From: Petrimonas mucosa
GTDB lineage: Bacteria > Bacteroidota > Bacteroidia > Bacteroidales > Dysgonomonadaceae
Direction of reading: 5' to 3'
Assembly: GCF_900095795.1 (NCBI RefSeq)
Contig: NZ_LT608328.1
Coordinates: forward strand, 3,465,001-3,529,000
Length of the DNA stretch: 64,000 bases
Below are positions 8,551-17,528 of this stretch, piece after piece; within the stretch, counting starts at the first letter, position 1; each line of letters begins with the position of its first letter. The notes below the pieces were generated by a model, which was not told the DNA's origin, did no database searches, and saw only the letters and a program-made list of their open reading frames with translations. Both the position numbers and the translations under genes were made by a program.

Positions 8551-9669
8551 ATGAATAAAGAGGCTATCACGCGAGATAAATCCCGGGTGCGTTCCATTGA
8601 CGCGCTCCGGGGTTTTGATATGTTTTGGATTATGGGAATTGGCAGCGTGATAGTTCGTATGGCTGCCATTGAAAACACACCATTTTGGAGCGGGTTCGCC
8701 GCTCAGTTCGAACACCCGTACTGGAATGGTTTCACGCTATGGGATATGATTTTCCCCCTGTTTATGTTCCTGTCGGGCATGTCATCCCCTTTCTCTATCG
8801 ACAAACAACTGGAAAGCGGAAGAACTCGCAAGCAAATATTGTGGAAGGTCGTAAAGCGGGGCCTCATACTCATATTACTGGGCATCATCTACAACACGAA
8901 AGGAATTGAGTTACGGCCTCTCACGGAATACCGATACGCGAGTGTACTGGGTAAAATTGGTGCAAGCTATGTTTTCGCGAACATCATCTATTTATACGCT
9001 AAACCCAATGCCAGAATTGTATGGTATGGGGCGTTGCTTATCGGGTATTGGCTGTTATTGAAATTCACCGCGGCTCCCGGATTCCCGGCGGGTGACCTCA
9101 CGGAAGCGGGTAACTTTGCCTCCTACTTCGATCGGATCGTGTTACCGGGAGTATTGTCACGAGAAATTCACGATACCGTGGGTTTACTCTGTACCATCAC
9201 GGGAGTATCCACCACCCTACTGGGAGTGCTCGCGGGAAGTTTTTTAAAGAAACACCCGATGGCCCCGATCAAAAAGACGCTGTGGTTTTGTATTGCCGGC
9301 GTGGGACTAATTTTGCTGGGACTCCTTTGGAATCTTGATTTCCCGATCAATAAAAACTTGTGGTCGAGCTCCTATACAGTACTTACAGGCGGTATTAGCC
9401 TATTGTTGTTCGCTCTTTTTTACTACATCATCGACATCAAGGGGTATTATAAATGGTCCTTCTTCTTTAGAGTAATTGGCATGAACTCGATATTTATCTA
9501 CTTATCGCCAATCTTCATTAACTACTCCTATATTGCCAGGGCAGGCCTTCGATGGGTGGGGCAGTTAGCCGGCCCGTACGAAGCCCCGGTAATGGGACTT
9601 TGTACCGTATTCGTGTCGTGGCTGGTATTGTACTTCATGTACAAGAAAAAGATTTTTATTAAAGTATAA
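8551..9669 (+). CDS. HGSNAT-like (DUF5009-type) membrane acetyltransferase
   Basis: A 372-residue membrane protein with about ten hydrophobic segments. The family opening RSIDALRGFDMFWIMGIGS is clear, and FEHPYWNGFTLWDMIFPLF holds the conserved His (about residue 55) that serves as acetyl carrier in heparan-alpha-glucosaminide N-acetyltransferase. Characterised relatives move acetyl groups from cytoplasmic acetyl-CoA across the membrane to amino groups of glucosamine ends. With nagA/nagB in the same cluster, acetylation of periplasmic glucosamine-containing oligosaccharides before uptake is a plausible role, but this is inferred from context. 15 bp after the oxidoreductase gene. Confidence 0.85.
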   Translation: MNKEAITRDKSRVRSIDALRGFDMFWIMGIGSVIVRMAAIENTPFWSGFAAQFEHPYWNGFTLWDMIFPLFMFLSGMSSPFSIDKQLESGRTRKQILWKVVKRGLILILLGIIYNTKGIELRPLTEYRYASVLGKIGASYVFANIIYLYAKPNARIVWYGALLIGYWLLLKFTAAPGFPAGDLTEAGNFASYFDRIVLPGVLSREIHDTVGLLCTITGVSTTLLGVLAGSFLKKHPMAPIKKTLWFCIAGVGLILLGLLWNLDFPINKNLWSSSYTVLTGGISLLLFALFYYIIDIKGYYKWSFFFRVIGMNSIFIYLSPIFINYSYIARAGLRWVGQLAGPYEAPVMGLCTVFVSWLVLYFMYKKKIFIKV

Positions 9670-9672
9670 CCG

Positions 9673-10821
9673 TTGAAAACCTCCATCTCTTATATCGTAT
9701 TGCTCGTTTGCCTGTTTATTGTAGAACATGCAATTAGTCAATCGTACTATCACGAATATAGGAGGAAAAGCAACGCCTGGAGTAACCTATCCTCCTGTTT
9801 TAAACCTCCGGAACATCTAGAAGATCAACTGGGTGATTACCGATCTCCACTTATGTTTTATGATGGGCAAACCGTGGAAACGAAGGAAGATTGGACAAAA
9901 CGTCGTGATGAAATTCGCTCACGGTGGATGAATATGATGGGCGAATGGCCTTCGATACTAGAAGAGCAGGAGTTTGATATTGTTGATGAAGAGAAGATAG
10001 AATCTTTTACGCGTTATAGAGTGCGATTTTATTGGACTCCAAATGAACAGACCGAAGGTTACTTATTTGTACCTGACAAAGAAGGAGAGAAGCCGGCTGT
10101 AATTTCCGTGTTTTATGAGCCTGAAACCGCCGCTGGAATAGGAGGGAAACCATACAGGGACTTTGCATATCAATTAGCCAGAAGAGGATTCGTTACATTA
10201 TCATTGGGTACTTCGGAAACGACAAAAAACAGGACCTACTCTATGTACTATCCTACCAGAGAAGATGCAGACATTCAACCTTTATCCCTATTGGCATATG
10301 CTGCCTCGAATGCCTTAGAAGCATTGGCAAAAATGGACGATGTTAACGCGGATAAAATCGGTATAGTGGGACATTCTTACGGTGGGAAATGGGCCATGTT
10401 TGCATCCTGCCTATACGATAAGTTCGCCGCTGCGGCATGGAGCGATCCGGGCATCGTATTCGACGAAACCAAGGGATCGGCGGTTAACTACTGGGAACCG
10501 TGGTACCTGGGCTACTACCCTCCTCCCTGGGAAAAAATATGGAGCAAAACCGGAGAGCAAGCCAAAGGACTCTATCCGAGATTGCGTGAGGAAGGATTCG
10601 ACCTGCACGAATTACACGCGCTTATGGCACCACGTCCTTTTTTGGTCTCAGGCGGCTCATCTGATCCTATTGAAAGGTGGATTCCACTGAACCACACCAT
10701 CGCGGTCAACAATCTACTAGGATATACCCAGCGGGTTGCCATGAGTAATAGAGCGGAACATAGCCCCGATGCGCATTCAAATGAAATTATCTATTCATTT
10801 TTTGAATGGTTTTTGAAATAA
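9673..10821 (+). CDS. Secreted alpha/beta-hydrolase, acetylxylan-esterase/dienelactone-hydrolase type
   Basis: A 382-residue exported hydrolase. Translation most likely starts at TTG 9673, only 3 bp after the previous stop, because the residues from there form a good signal peptide (MKTSISYIVLLVCLFIVEHA). The nucleophile elbow is IGIVGHSYGGKWAM (Ser around residue 236). A late GGSSDPIERW and AEHSPDAHS supply the likely acid and His of the triad. Family members are esterases or peptidase-like hydrolases; an acyl-sugar or xylan-type deacetylase fits the neighbourhood. Codon use is somewhat more AT-rich than in the flanking oxidoreductase genes. Confidence 0.8.
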   Translation: MKTSISYIVLLVCLFIVEHAISQSYYHEYRRKSNAWSNLSSCFKPPEHLEDQLGDYRSPLMFYDGQTVETKEDWTKRRDEIRSRWMNMMGEWPSILEEQEFDIVDEEKIESFTRYRVRFYWTPNEQTEGYLFVPDKEGEKPAVISVFYEPETAAGIGGKPYRDFAYQLARRGFVTLSLGTSETTKNRTYSMYYPTREDADIQPLSLLAYAASNALEALAKMDDVNADKIGIVGHSYGGKWAMFASCLYDKFAAAAWSDPGIVFDETKGSAVNYWEPWYLGYYPPPWEKIWSKTGEQAKGLYPRLREEGFDLHELHALMAPRPFLVSGGSSDPIERWIPLNHTIAVNNLLGYTQRVAMSNRAEHSPDAHSNEIIYSFFEWFLK

Positions 10822-10872
10822 TATGCCTTTAGAATCTCGATTGAACCTTACCAACTCAAAAATATAAATTTT

Positions 10873-10959
10873 ATGGACCGAAGAGATTTTCTGAAAAATG
10901 CAAGCATAGCGGGAATGATCACGATAATCCCGAGTCATGCCGTGTTAGGATTATATAAA
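10873..10959 (+). pseudogene. Tat-leader relic of a lost Gfo/Idh/MocA-type gene
   Basis: The 29 codons from ATG 10873 spell a complete Tat signal, beginning MDRRDFLKNASIAG and ending PSHAVLG, which is the standard leader of Bacteroidota Gfo/Idh/MocA proteins. It runs in frame into a second start (10960) with its own lipoprotein leader. A protein with two successive export signals makes no sense, so a deletion probably joined the first codons of an oxidoreductase gene to the upstream side of the esterase gene. The relic may still be translated as an N-terminal extension. Confidence 0.65.
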
Positions 10960-11760
10960 ATGAAACCAGTAAATTTTCTACTACTTGTTTTGGTTCTCTT
11001 TTTAGGATCTTGTAAGGCGCTGGCTACGGCCGAAAAAACGCCGGATCCTGATTTTCATCTATACTTATTGGTCGGGCAATCAAACATGGCCGGCAGGGGA
11101 GCGATCGACTCACTCTCTTTCCCTGACAATCCGCGGATATTGATGCTAACCGAAGAGAATGAATGGGTAGTAGCAAAAGATCCTCTCCATTTCGACAAGC
11201 CTAACATCGCCGGAGTTGGGCCGGGTTTAGCGTTTGCCCAAGAGATGATGAGATCCGAAAAAGACAAGAAGGTTCGAATAGGATTGATCCCTTGCGCTGT
11301 AGGCGGAACGAGCATCGATATGTGGCAGCCGGGAAAAGATGCTTACAATGGCCAATATTACCCGTACGACGACGCGATCGCAAGACTTCATGCAGCAATG
11401 AAATCAGGGGTTGTAAAAGGGATAGTATGGCACCAGGGAGAGGGTGACAGTAACCAAGAAAAAGCAGCAGTTTATATCGAAAAACTTGAGGAATTAATCG
11501 ACCGATTTCGGAACGAGTGTGCCAACCCAAATATTCCATTCGTGGCCGGGGAGCTAGGCCATTACAGAGACAATTATATGTTAATCAACCGTGAATTAAA
11601 AAAATTGCCGGACCTAATTCCACACACGGCTATTGCCACGGCAGGAGACTTAAATCACAATGGCGATGGCACACATTTAGATAGTGAATCTGCCAGAGAA
11701 TTAGGCGAAAGGATGGCTATTGAAATGAAACAGCAATTATTAAACCCGCACTACAAATGA
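10960..11760 (+). CDS. Sialate O-acetylesterase-like (SASA/SGNH) lipoprotein
   Basis: A lipoprotein of 266 residues from ATG 10960. The leader MKPVNFLLLVLVLFLGSC has a clear lipobox. The SGNH block I motif is YLLVGQSNMAGRG, with the catalytic Ser. IVWHQGEGDSN is the block III region, and DLNHNGDGTHLDSESARELG gives the C-terminal Asp/His. Family members remove O-acetyl groups from sialic acids or other sugars; here a carbohydrate O-acetylesterase in the periplasm is a safe call, the exact sugar is not. A longer in-frame start at 10873 exists but encodes a foreign Tat leader. Confidence 0.86.
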   Translation: MKPVNFLLLVLVLFLGSCKALATAEKTPDPDFHLYLLVGQSNMAGRGAIDSLSFPDNPRILMLTEENEWVVAKDPLHFDKPNIAGVGPGLAFAQEMMRSEKDKKVRIGLIPCAVGGTSIDMWQPGKDAYNGQYYPYDDAIARLHAAMKSGVVKGIVWHQGEGDSNQEKAAVYIEKLEELIDRFRNECANPNIPFVAGELGHYRDNYMLINRELKKLPDLIPHTAIATAGDLNHNGDGTHLDSESARELGERMAIEMKQQLLNPHYK

Positions 11761-11988
11761 AAACGAAAAAGCGGTATAATTGGCTTCAACTTCAAAGGAT
11801 CTATCTCGGGCATTCACGAAATACTGCGTCGACAGGGATTAATGGATGGAGTATGGTGTTTGAATCCAAATGAACGTCTATCGCCGGGTCAAACCGAGGA
11901 ACTAGACCGGGTAACGGCTCAATATAAACAGTGGACGGATGACGAGTACGTGAAAGAATTCATTTTATCAGATAATGGAACTGCATGA
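11761..11988 (+). pseudogene. C-terminal remnant of a DHDPS/N-acetylneuraminate-lyase family aldolase
   Basis: Directly after the esterase stop codon, the same frame stays open for 75 codons and reads like the end of a dihydrodipicolinate synthase/N-acetylneuraminate lyase family protein: IIGFNFKGSISGIHEILRRQ, then GLMDGVWCLNPNERLSPGQT, ending in KEFILSDNGTA. It lacks a start and the catalytic barrel. Its final 14 bp overlap the start of the next gene. A deletion must have removed most of an aldolase gene between the esterase and the amidohydrolase. The family call rests on recognising the C-terminal pattern by eye. Confidence 0.6.
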
Positions 11989-13159
11989 TAAAATAAAAAT
12001 GATGGCATCCGAGATAAAGGATGATGTGATCGCGATAAGACGGGAATTGCATAAAAACCCGGAACTTTCATTCAAAGAGTACCGCACATCGGCATTCATC
12101 AAAGCATCTTTGGACGAATTGGGTATCCCCTGGGTGTCTATCGCAAACACGGGTGTGCTGGCTACCATCGAAAACCAACCGGATAGTGGTGAAATCATCG
12201 CGTTGCGTGCCGATATCGATGCGCTCCCGATTCAGGAAGAGACGGGTTTCGAGTTCCAATCCATCAATCCTGGAGTGATGCATGCTTGTGGGCATGATGT
12301 TCACACCGCCTCTCTTTTGGGTGTTGCACGAATATTACAGCTATTAAAAAGCGAATTTAAAGGGACCGTCAAACTGATTTTTCAACCCGGGGAAGAGATT
12401 CTGCCCGGGGGTGCTACTAAACTCATAAAAGAAGGGGCATTATCCAACCCGAAGGTACAGACAATTATCGGACAGCATGTGATGCCTTCGTTAACAAGCG
12501 GAAAAGTAGCGATCCGTAAAGGAAAAATGATGGCCTCGATGGATGAAATCCGAATTACGGTGAAAGGAAAAGGAGGGCACGGAGCTCAGCCCCATGAAAA
12601 TCGGGATCCTGTTATCGCTGCATCTATGATGATCGTCGCCCTTCAGCAGGTAATAAGTAGGCATAGCGATCCGAGGATTCCCTCGGTTCTTTCCTTTGGA
12701 AAAGTCATCGTGAACGGTGCTATTAATATTATCCCCGATTCGGTACATGTGGAGGGAACCTTCCGAACCTTCGATGAATCGTGGCGAGATAGGGCCCATG
12801 GAATTATAAAAAACATGGCTTCTTCTATAGTTTCCGGGCTTAATTGTTCGTGCGAAGTGGATATCAAAAAAGGGTATCCGTCGCTTTATAACAACGAGAA
12901 ACTGACCGATGCTATCCACTCTTTTATGAAAGAATACGCCGGACCGCAAAATGTATTAGAAGCGGATATATGGATGGCATCCGATGATTTCGCGTATTAC
13001 TCTCAACAGGTTGATGCGTGTTATTACATGCTTGGAACGGGATTCGAGGATAAAACCAATGGGAGCCTGCATACTTCAACCTTGGAGATTAATGAAGAGG
13101 CTCTTGAGTTCGGGATGGGGCTGATGGCTTACCTTGCCATGAGAAACTTACTACAATAA
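11975..13159 (+). CDS. M20 family amidohydrolase (amidohydrolase/carboxypeptidase type)
   Basis: A 394-residue cytoplasmic metallohydrolase of the hippurate hydrolase/N-acyl-amino-acid deacylase group. The metal site motif is MHACGHDVHTASLLG; FQPGEEILPGGATKLI supplies the catalytic Glu pair, and GGHGAQPHENRDP belongs to the lid/dimer domain. DDFAYYSQQVDACYYMLGTG is the C-terminal metal and oxyanion region. The ATG at 11975 lies inside the upstream aldolase remnant, suggesting the two genes once overlapped. Substrate is probably an N-acyl amino acid or amino-sugar-linked amide; not resolvable from sequence. Confidence 0.9.
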   Translation: MELHDKIKMMASEIKDDVIAIRRELHKNPELSFKEYRTSAFIKASLDELGIPWVSIANTGVLATIENQPDSGEIIALRADIDALPIQEETGFEFQSINPGVMHACGHDVHTASLLGVARILQLLKSEFKGTVKLIFQPGEEILPGGATKLIKEGALSNPKVQTIIGQHVMPSLTSGKVAIRKGKMMASMDEIRITVKGKGGHGAQPHENRDPVIAASMMIVALQQVISRHSDPRIPSVLSFGKVIVNGAINIIPDSVHVEGTFRTFDESWRDRAHGIIKNMASSIVSGLNCSCEVDIKKGYPSLYNNEKLTDAIHSFMKEYAGPQNVLEADIWMASDDFAYYSQQVDACYYMLGTGFEDKTNGSLHTSTLEINEEALEFGMGLMAYLAMRNLLQ

Positions 13160-13163
13160 CGCT

Positions 13164-14486
13164 ATGACTAACAACGCTCTTCACTCATTAAAGGGAACGA
13201 TTAAGATTGAATCAGTTGATTCACAATTTGAAAGAGAGCCTCTGCTAAGTCCTTTTGGCTTTAAGGGAGGTTGTTTGTCGGAGTTATGGCAATCCGTCAG
13301 TTACTTGAAGAGCGAAAATGGACACCATTCCATCGGCTTAGGGACGCAGAGTGTGTTGTGGTCCGATGAAAATGTGTTTTCATCGAGTTCAGAAGCGGGT
13401 GGAAATGCAAGTATGTATGCATTAACGGAACGAGCCCTTCAATTACTCCGAGGCCTTTCATTCTCCTCTCCCATGGATATTATTGATCCCTTGTTCGAGG
13501 AGATATATCGATATGGAGAAGTCATCACTAATAGCCCAAATTTACGAAAAACGTTTGCCTTAAACTCCTTGGTGTCTATCGACAATGCTCTTTGGCTACT
13601 TTACGCGAAAGAAAATGGAATCACCACTTTCGATGAATTAATCCCGACAGAATACGCCTCTACTTTCTCAGAAAAACACGAAAAGCTGGCAGCTATCCCA
13701 CTCATTTCATACAATGTAACTCCTGAAAAACTTAGGGAAGAAGTGGAGAGGGGCTATTTCTTCATGAAAATTAAGATAGGTCAATCCGGAAGCCAGCAAG
13801 TGATGTTAGAAAAAGACAAACAGCGGTTATTGGAAATACACTCGGTTTTGAAGAATATTCAAACTCCCTATACCCAAAATGGAAAATTGCCCTACTATTT
13901 CGATGCAAACGGCAGATACGAAACAAAAGAGTTACTGAATCAGTTTTTGGATTACGCTGAAGAGATAGGTGCATTTGACCAGATCGTGGTTATAGAGGAG
14001 CCTTTTCCTGAACAACTGGAAATGGATGTGTCGGATATACCGGTTCGTCTGGCCGCGGACGAGAGCGCGCACACGGAACAAGATACCCTCGAGCGAATTC
14101 AGATGGGGTACGGTGCGATTGCACTAAAGCCCATTGCCAAAACCTTGAGCATGACCCTGAAAATAGCTAAAGCGGCTAACGACCGGAATATTCCATGTTT
14201 TTGTGCTGATCTAACAGTGAATCCTGTGTTGCTGGAATGGAACAAAAACATCGCGGCACGTCTTCATTCTTTCCCGGGATTGGAAAAATTGGGCTTAATC
14301 GAAAGTAATGGGCACCAAAACTATGTGAACTGGAAAAAGATGCAACAATATTACCCGAGGCATCAAGCTCCCTGGGTAGAAGTAAACGAAGGATTTTACA
14401 ATACCGGCAAAGAGTATTTCAAGACAGGCGGGGGCATATTCGACCCCATTCCTCATTACGAGGCAATGTTTAATAAACAGTACTGA
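13164..14486 (+). CDS. Enolase-superfamily enzyme (mandelate racemase/muconate lactonizing type)
   Basis: A 440-residue cytoplasmic protein starting 4 bp after the amidohydrolase. The barrel carries MKIKIGQSG (Lys on strand 2), YYFDANGRYE and VVIEEPFPE (metal ligands Asp and Glu), LAADESAHTEQD (third ligand) and AIALKPIAKTLS (Lys). This pattern fits muconate-lactonizing or Ala-Glu-epimerase-like members, acting as sugar-acid dehydratase or epimerase. The last two codons and the stop (CAG TAC TGA) belong to the IS4 element inserted at 14478; without it the protein would end ...MFNK followed by TAA. The enzyme is therefore intact with a two-residue tail. Confidence 0.85.
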   Translation: MTNNALHSLKGTIKIESVDSQFEREPLLSPFGFKGGCLSELWQSVSYLKSENGHHSIGLGTQSVLWSDENVFSSSSEAGGNASMYALTERALQLLRGLSFSSPMDIIDPLFEEIYRYGEVITNSPNLRKTFALNSLVSIDNALWLLYAKENGITTFDELIPTEYASTFSEKHEKLAAIPLISYNVTPEKLREEVERGYFFMKIKIGQSGSQQVMLEKDKQRLLEIHSVLKNIQTPYTQNGKLPYYFDANGRYETKELLNQFLDYAEEIGAFDQIVVIEEPFPEQLEMDVSDIPVRLAADESAHTEQDTLERIQMGYGAIALKPIAKTLSMTLKIAKAANDRNIPCFCADLTVNPVLLEWNKNIAARLHSFPGLEKLGLIESNGHQNYVNWKKMQQYYPRHQAPWVEVNEGFYNTGKEYFKTGGGIFDPIPHYEAMFNKQY

Positions 14487-14547
14487 CCGACTAAAAAATA
14501 AGGCGCAAAAAAGATAGGGACTTAACCGAAGTCTCGTCCCTAAGTTG

Positions 14548-14555
14548 TAAATTTG
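14548..14555 (+). promoter_or_regulatory. Putative -7 box of IS4 copy 1 transposase
   Basis: TAAATTTG matches the Bacteroidota -7 consensus TAnnTTTG and lies 27 bp before the ATG at 14583. Upstream, GGGAC (around 14517) can pair with GTCCC (around 14536), and a nested GACTT/AAGTC pair lies inside. No good -33 TTTG is visible at the right distance, so this is moderate evidence. Confidence 0.4.
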
Positions 14556-14582
14556 GATTGTCTAAAAACTAAATTTCCAACC

Positions 14583-15812
14583 ATGGGCAAAGATAAGTCA
14601 AAAAATTTAGTCGGTCAGCCACTGTTCAAACAAATTGTGAAAATGTTGCCAAAAGATGAATTTGATCTCTTGGTGTCGAAGTGCGGGAGCGACCGTTACT
14701 ATAAAACATTTTTTTCTTGGGAACAGCTTATAGTGATGCTCTTCGGCATCTTTTCACGTTGCGATTCCATGGGGGAAGTCTGTGACGGGATGCGGGCATT
14801 GGGTGGGAAGCTGAATTACCTTGGTATGGACGTGGCTCCTGCAAAGAGCACGGCGGGCGACGCTTTGCGTGATCGTGATGAAGAACTTTTCAGGCTATAT
14901 TATTTTGCCCTGATATCCTATTTTCGTCCGCTTTTATCGGTCAGCCGAAAAAAAGACGTCAGTTTCGATGAGTTTTACGCTTTCGATTCCACCACGATGA
15001 CCCTTTTTTCACAAGTGATGCAAGGGGTGGGACGCAACCCCAAGGGTGAAGGCAAGAAAAAAGGAGGCATGAAAGTACACATGCTGACCGACGTGCACAC
15101 GGAGACGGCCGTTTTTGCCAAGATCAGCGAGGCAAAAATGCATGACAAGAAGTTCCTGGCACATTTAAATCCCGGAAGGGGTAGCATGTTGGTCTTTGAC
15201 AAGGCATATAATTACTACCTGCAATTTGCTGAATGGACACTACAGGGCGTGAATTTTGTTTGTCGCTTGAAGGATAATGCCAAAGTGCAGGTGCAGGAGG
15301 TTTTGTTTGAAAGGACGCTCTCCAAAGAAGAGTTCGGCGTTTACAAGGTCGAACACATCCATTTGGATTACAAACAAGATAAGCAGGTAAAAACGGTTTG
15401 TTTGCGATTGGTTCATTATAAAGATGAGCAGAAACGAAAATATAAGTTCATAACCAACAATTGGTCGATAACGCCCCAAGAGGTTGCTTTGATTTACAAG
15501 TATCGCTGGACTATCGAGCTATCGTTCAAAAAATTGAAACAGAACTTTCAACTGCATTTTTTCTATTCGGATACGGAGAATGGTATAAAAACGCAGGTTT
15601 GGTGCACGTTGATCGCACATTTGTTGCTTCAAGTCATCCAGGTGGTGAATGAAAGCAAGAAAGCGTTCTCAACTATTGCAGCTTTGATAAGGATACACCT
15701 GATAAGTCATTTGGAGTTGGCTTGGGTGGTGACCGAAGGCAGAAAGGCATACACTAAACGGGGAAAAAGACGGAACAAAAGTCCCACGGCCATACAAATG
15801 TCGTTGTTTTAA
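14583..15812 (+). CDS. IS4-family DDE transposase
   Basis: A 409-residue transposase starting MGKDKSKNLVGQPLF. The DDE core has DEFYAFDSTTMTLF (first Asp), MLVFDKAYNYY (second Asp) and the IS4 signature Y-(2)-R-(3)-E-(6)-K in YKYRWTIELSFKKLKQ. The N-terminal FFSWEQLIVMLFGIFSRCDS block is the DUF4372-type domain of Bacteroidota IS4 elements. I chose the ATG at 14583 rather than an upstream TTG at 14553 because the latter lies in the presumed -7 box and the shorter form matches the start of the second copy (MGKVSENKFVGQPIL). Confidence 0.95.
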   Translation: MGKDKSKNLVGQPLFKQIVKMLPKDEFDLLVSKCGSDRYYKTFFSWEQLIVMLFGIFSRCDSMGEVCDGMRALGGKLNYLGMDVAPAKSTAGDALRDRDEELFRLYYFALISYFRPLLSVSRKKDVSFDEFYAFDSTTMTLFSQVMQGVGRNPKGEGKKKGGMKVHMLTDVHTETAVFAKISEAKMHDKKFLAHLNPGRGSMLVFDKAYNYYLQFAEWTLQGVNFVCRLKDNAKVQVQEVLFERTLSKEEFGVYKVEHIHLDYKQDKQVKTVCLRLVHYKDEQKRKYKFITNNWSITPQEVALIYKYRWTIELSFKKLKQNFQLHFFYSDTENGIKTQVWCTLIAHLLLQVIQVVNESKKAFSTIAALIRIHLISHLELAWVVTEGRKAYTKRGKRRNKSPTAIQMSLF

Positions 15813-15955
15813 AGGGGGTAGGTTTTATGAAAACAAAAAATGAAATTATAACAATATAGATATCTGATAATTATAAAAAGGGATCGGCAAAACGCAGGTT
15901 TTGTCGGTTAATAGTGTTTAATAAATAAGCATCACATCAAAATGAAGTATAAAAA

Positions 15956-17377
15956 ATGAAAGAAAAAACAACGCGAAGGGATTTTCTAAAAAAATCAACG
16001 ATGGCTGCAGCTGGTTTATCTGTTACAGGGGTAGCGCACAATTCAGTAGCCGCACCAATTATAGACACTAAAAAAAGAGTTATCGGTGCAAACGATAAGG
16101 TTCGTGTAGGTTTTATCGGTGTCGGTAACCGGGGGACACAACTCTTGCATCTGTTTATGGAGCAACCGGACTGTGAGGTAGCAGCTCTGTGCGATGTGTA
16201 TGAGCCCTATGTAACTCGCGATTATTCAGCCGTACACGAGCGTTACAAGAAAGACATGGGTTCTCGCATACCTAAAATGGGTGAGAACTTTCCAAAAAGC
16301 GTTCAACAATTCTCCGATTATAGGAAGATGCTCGAAGACAAAAGCATCGATGCGGTATGTATCAGCACCCCTGATCATTGGCACGCGCTTCAAACAATCG
16401 ATGCAATTGACGCGGGTAAGGACGTATTCGTGGAAAAGCCATTATCTAAAACGATAGCGGAAGGACGACGAATGGTTGAAGTGGGCAATAGCAGTAGGCA
16501 AATTGTTACCGTAGGACTGAATAGACGTGGAGCACCCACCTTTCAAAAACTGGCGAAAGAAATTCCAGCCGGAAAAATTGGTAAAATCACGTTCGCTTCA
16601 GCATGTCACGTGAGTAACATGTTTCCGAACGGGATTGGAAAATTACAACCCGAGACTCCACCGGCTAATTTCGACTGGGATATGTGGTTGGGACCGAGGG
16701 CGTATAGGCCATACCAGTACAATATTGCCCCTTACATGTTCCGCTGGTGGGAAGATTATGCAAACCAAATTTCAAACAATGGCGTGCATTACTTAGACTT
16801 ATTACGTTGGTTACTGAATGAAGAAGCACCCATTGCAATCAGTGCACACGGTGGCAAATACGTTGTAGACGATGACCGCACCATACCCGATACAATGCAC
16901 GTAACCTACGAATTTAAATCCGGTGTAATTGTTTCCCTCAGCATACTCGAGGCAAGCACCGGCAGTTTCATCCCGCATGGTTTTTTAGAATTCAGAGGAA
17001 CCAAAGGGACCCTACACGCGGGCGAAAATGATTATAAGGTCACTCCTACCCGTGCCGGACAATTTCAGACGTGGAAGCCTCAGATCGAACCGGAGGATTA
17101 CTCACTCGACAAAGTCGATACGCTTCTAATTGATGGAAGTTATAAAAACAGCGCGTCGAGCTTAATCCGTAACTTCTTAGATTGTGTTAAGTCACGCGAG
17201 CAACCTTGGGCAACTTTGGAAATTGGACACCGTTCCACCACTATGGCTCATTTAGGCACGATTGCCATGATGACTCGTGAACGACTTGAGTGGGATGCTG
17301 TAAACGAACGATTTACTAACTCGGATATCGCCAACAAGTATTTATCGTATGAATACCGCAAGCCTTGGAAATTGTAA
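15956..17377 (+). CDS. Tat-exported Gfo/Idh/MocA family oxidoreductase
   Basis: A 473-residue protein with a twin-arginine signal (TTRRDFLKKS, Arg7-Arg8). It has the Rossmann segment VRVGFIGVGNRGTQLLHL with a proper GxGxxG-type loop, STPDHWHALQTIDAIDAG and the catalytic-lysine motif DVFVEKPLSK (Lys near 160). ISNNGVHYLDLLRW is typical of the sugar-binding half. It once followed the enolase-superfamily gene by about 30 bp before IS4 copy 1 inserted. The next gene encodes a DUF1080 protein, a pairing seen in clusters that oxidise glycosides at C3 and then cleave the keto-glycoside; that role is inferred. Confidence 0.92.
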   Translation: MKEKTTRRDFLKKSTMAAAGLSVTGVAHNSVAAPIIDTKKRVIGANDKVRVGFIGVGNRGTQLLHLFMEQPDCEVAALCDVYEPYVTRDYSAVHERYKKDMGSRIPKMGENFPKSVQQFSDYRKMLEDKSIDAVCISTPDHWHALQTIDAIDAGKDVFVEKPLSKTIAEGRRMVEVGNSSRQIVTVGLNRRGAPTFQKLAKEIPAGKIGKITFASACHVSNMFPNGIGKLQPETPPANFDWDMWLGPRAYRPYQYNIAPYMFRWWEDYANQISNNGVHYLDLLRWLLNEEAPIAISAHGGKYVVDDDRTIPDTMHVTYEFKSGVIVSLSILEASTGSFIPHGFLEFRGTKGTLHAGENDYKVTPTRAGQFQTWKPQIEPEDYSLDKVDTLLIDGSYKNSASSLIRNFLDCVKSREQPWATLEIGHRSTTMAHLGTIAMMTRERLEWDAVNERFTNSDIANKYLSYEYRKPWKL

Positions 17378-17528
17378 ACTTAATTTCACTTCTTAATGTA
17401 TGAGCGATAAACATCGTTTTATCTGCCGTTTTTTGTATTTTTGTTTTATTTGCAATATTTCATTCTTGGAGTGATCCTTTATGGGTTTGGAATACTACAT
17501 ACGATAATAATTTAGATAAGTTTTTAAT

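Larger units (their letters stand above)
14478..15916 (+). mobile_element. IS4-family element, copy 1
   Basis: Intact 1439-bp element. The left end reads CAGTACTGACCGACTAAAA and the right end, read inward, CACTATTAACCGACAAAA, an imperfect inverted repeat. It is flanked by a 9-bp target duplication TTTAATAAA at 14469-14477 and 15917-15925. It carries one transposase gene. The left 100 bp are almost identical to the left end of the copy at 45880-48619, while the two transposases differ at many residues. It was inserted exactly at the stop codon of the enolase-superfamily gene and separates it from the next oxidoreductase gene, which was originally about 30 bp away. Confidence 0.95.
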
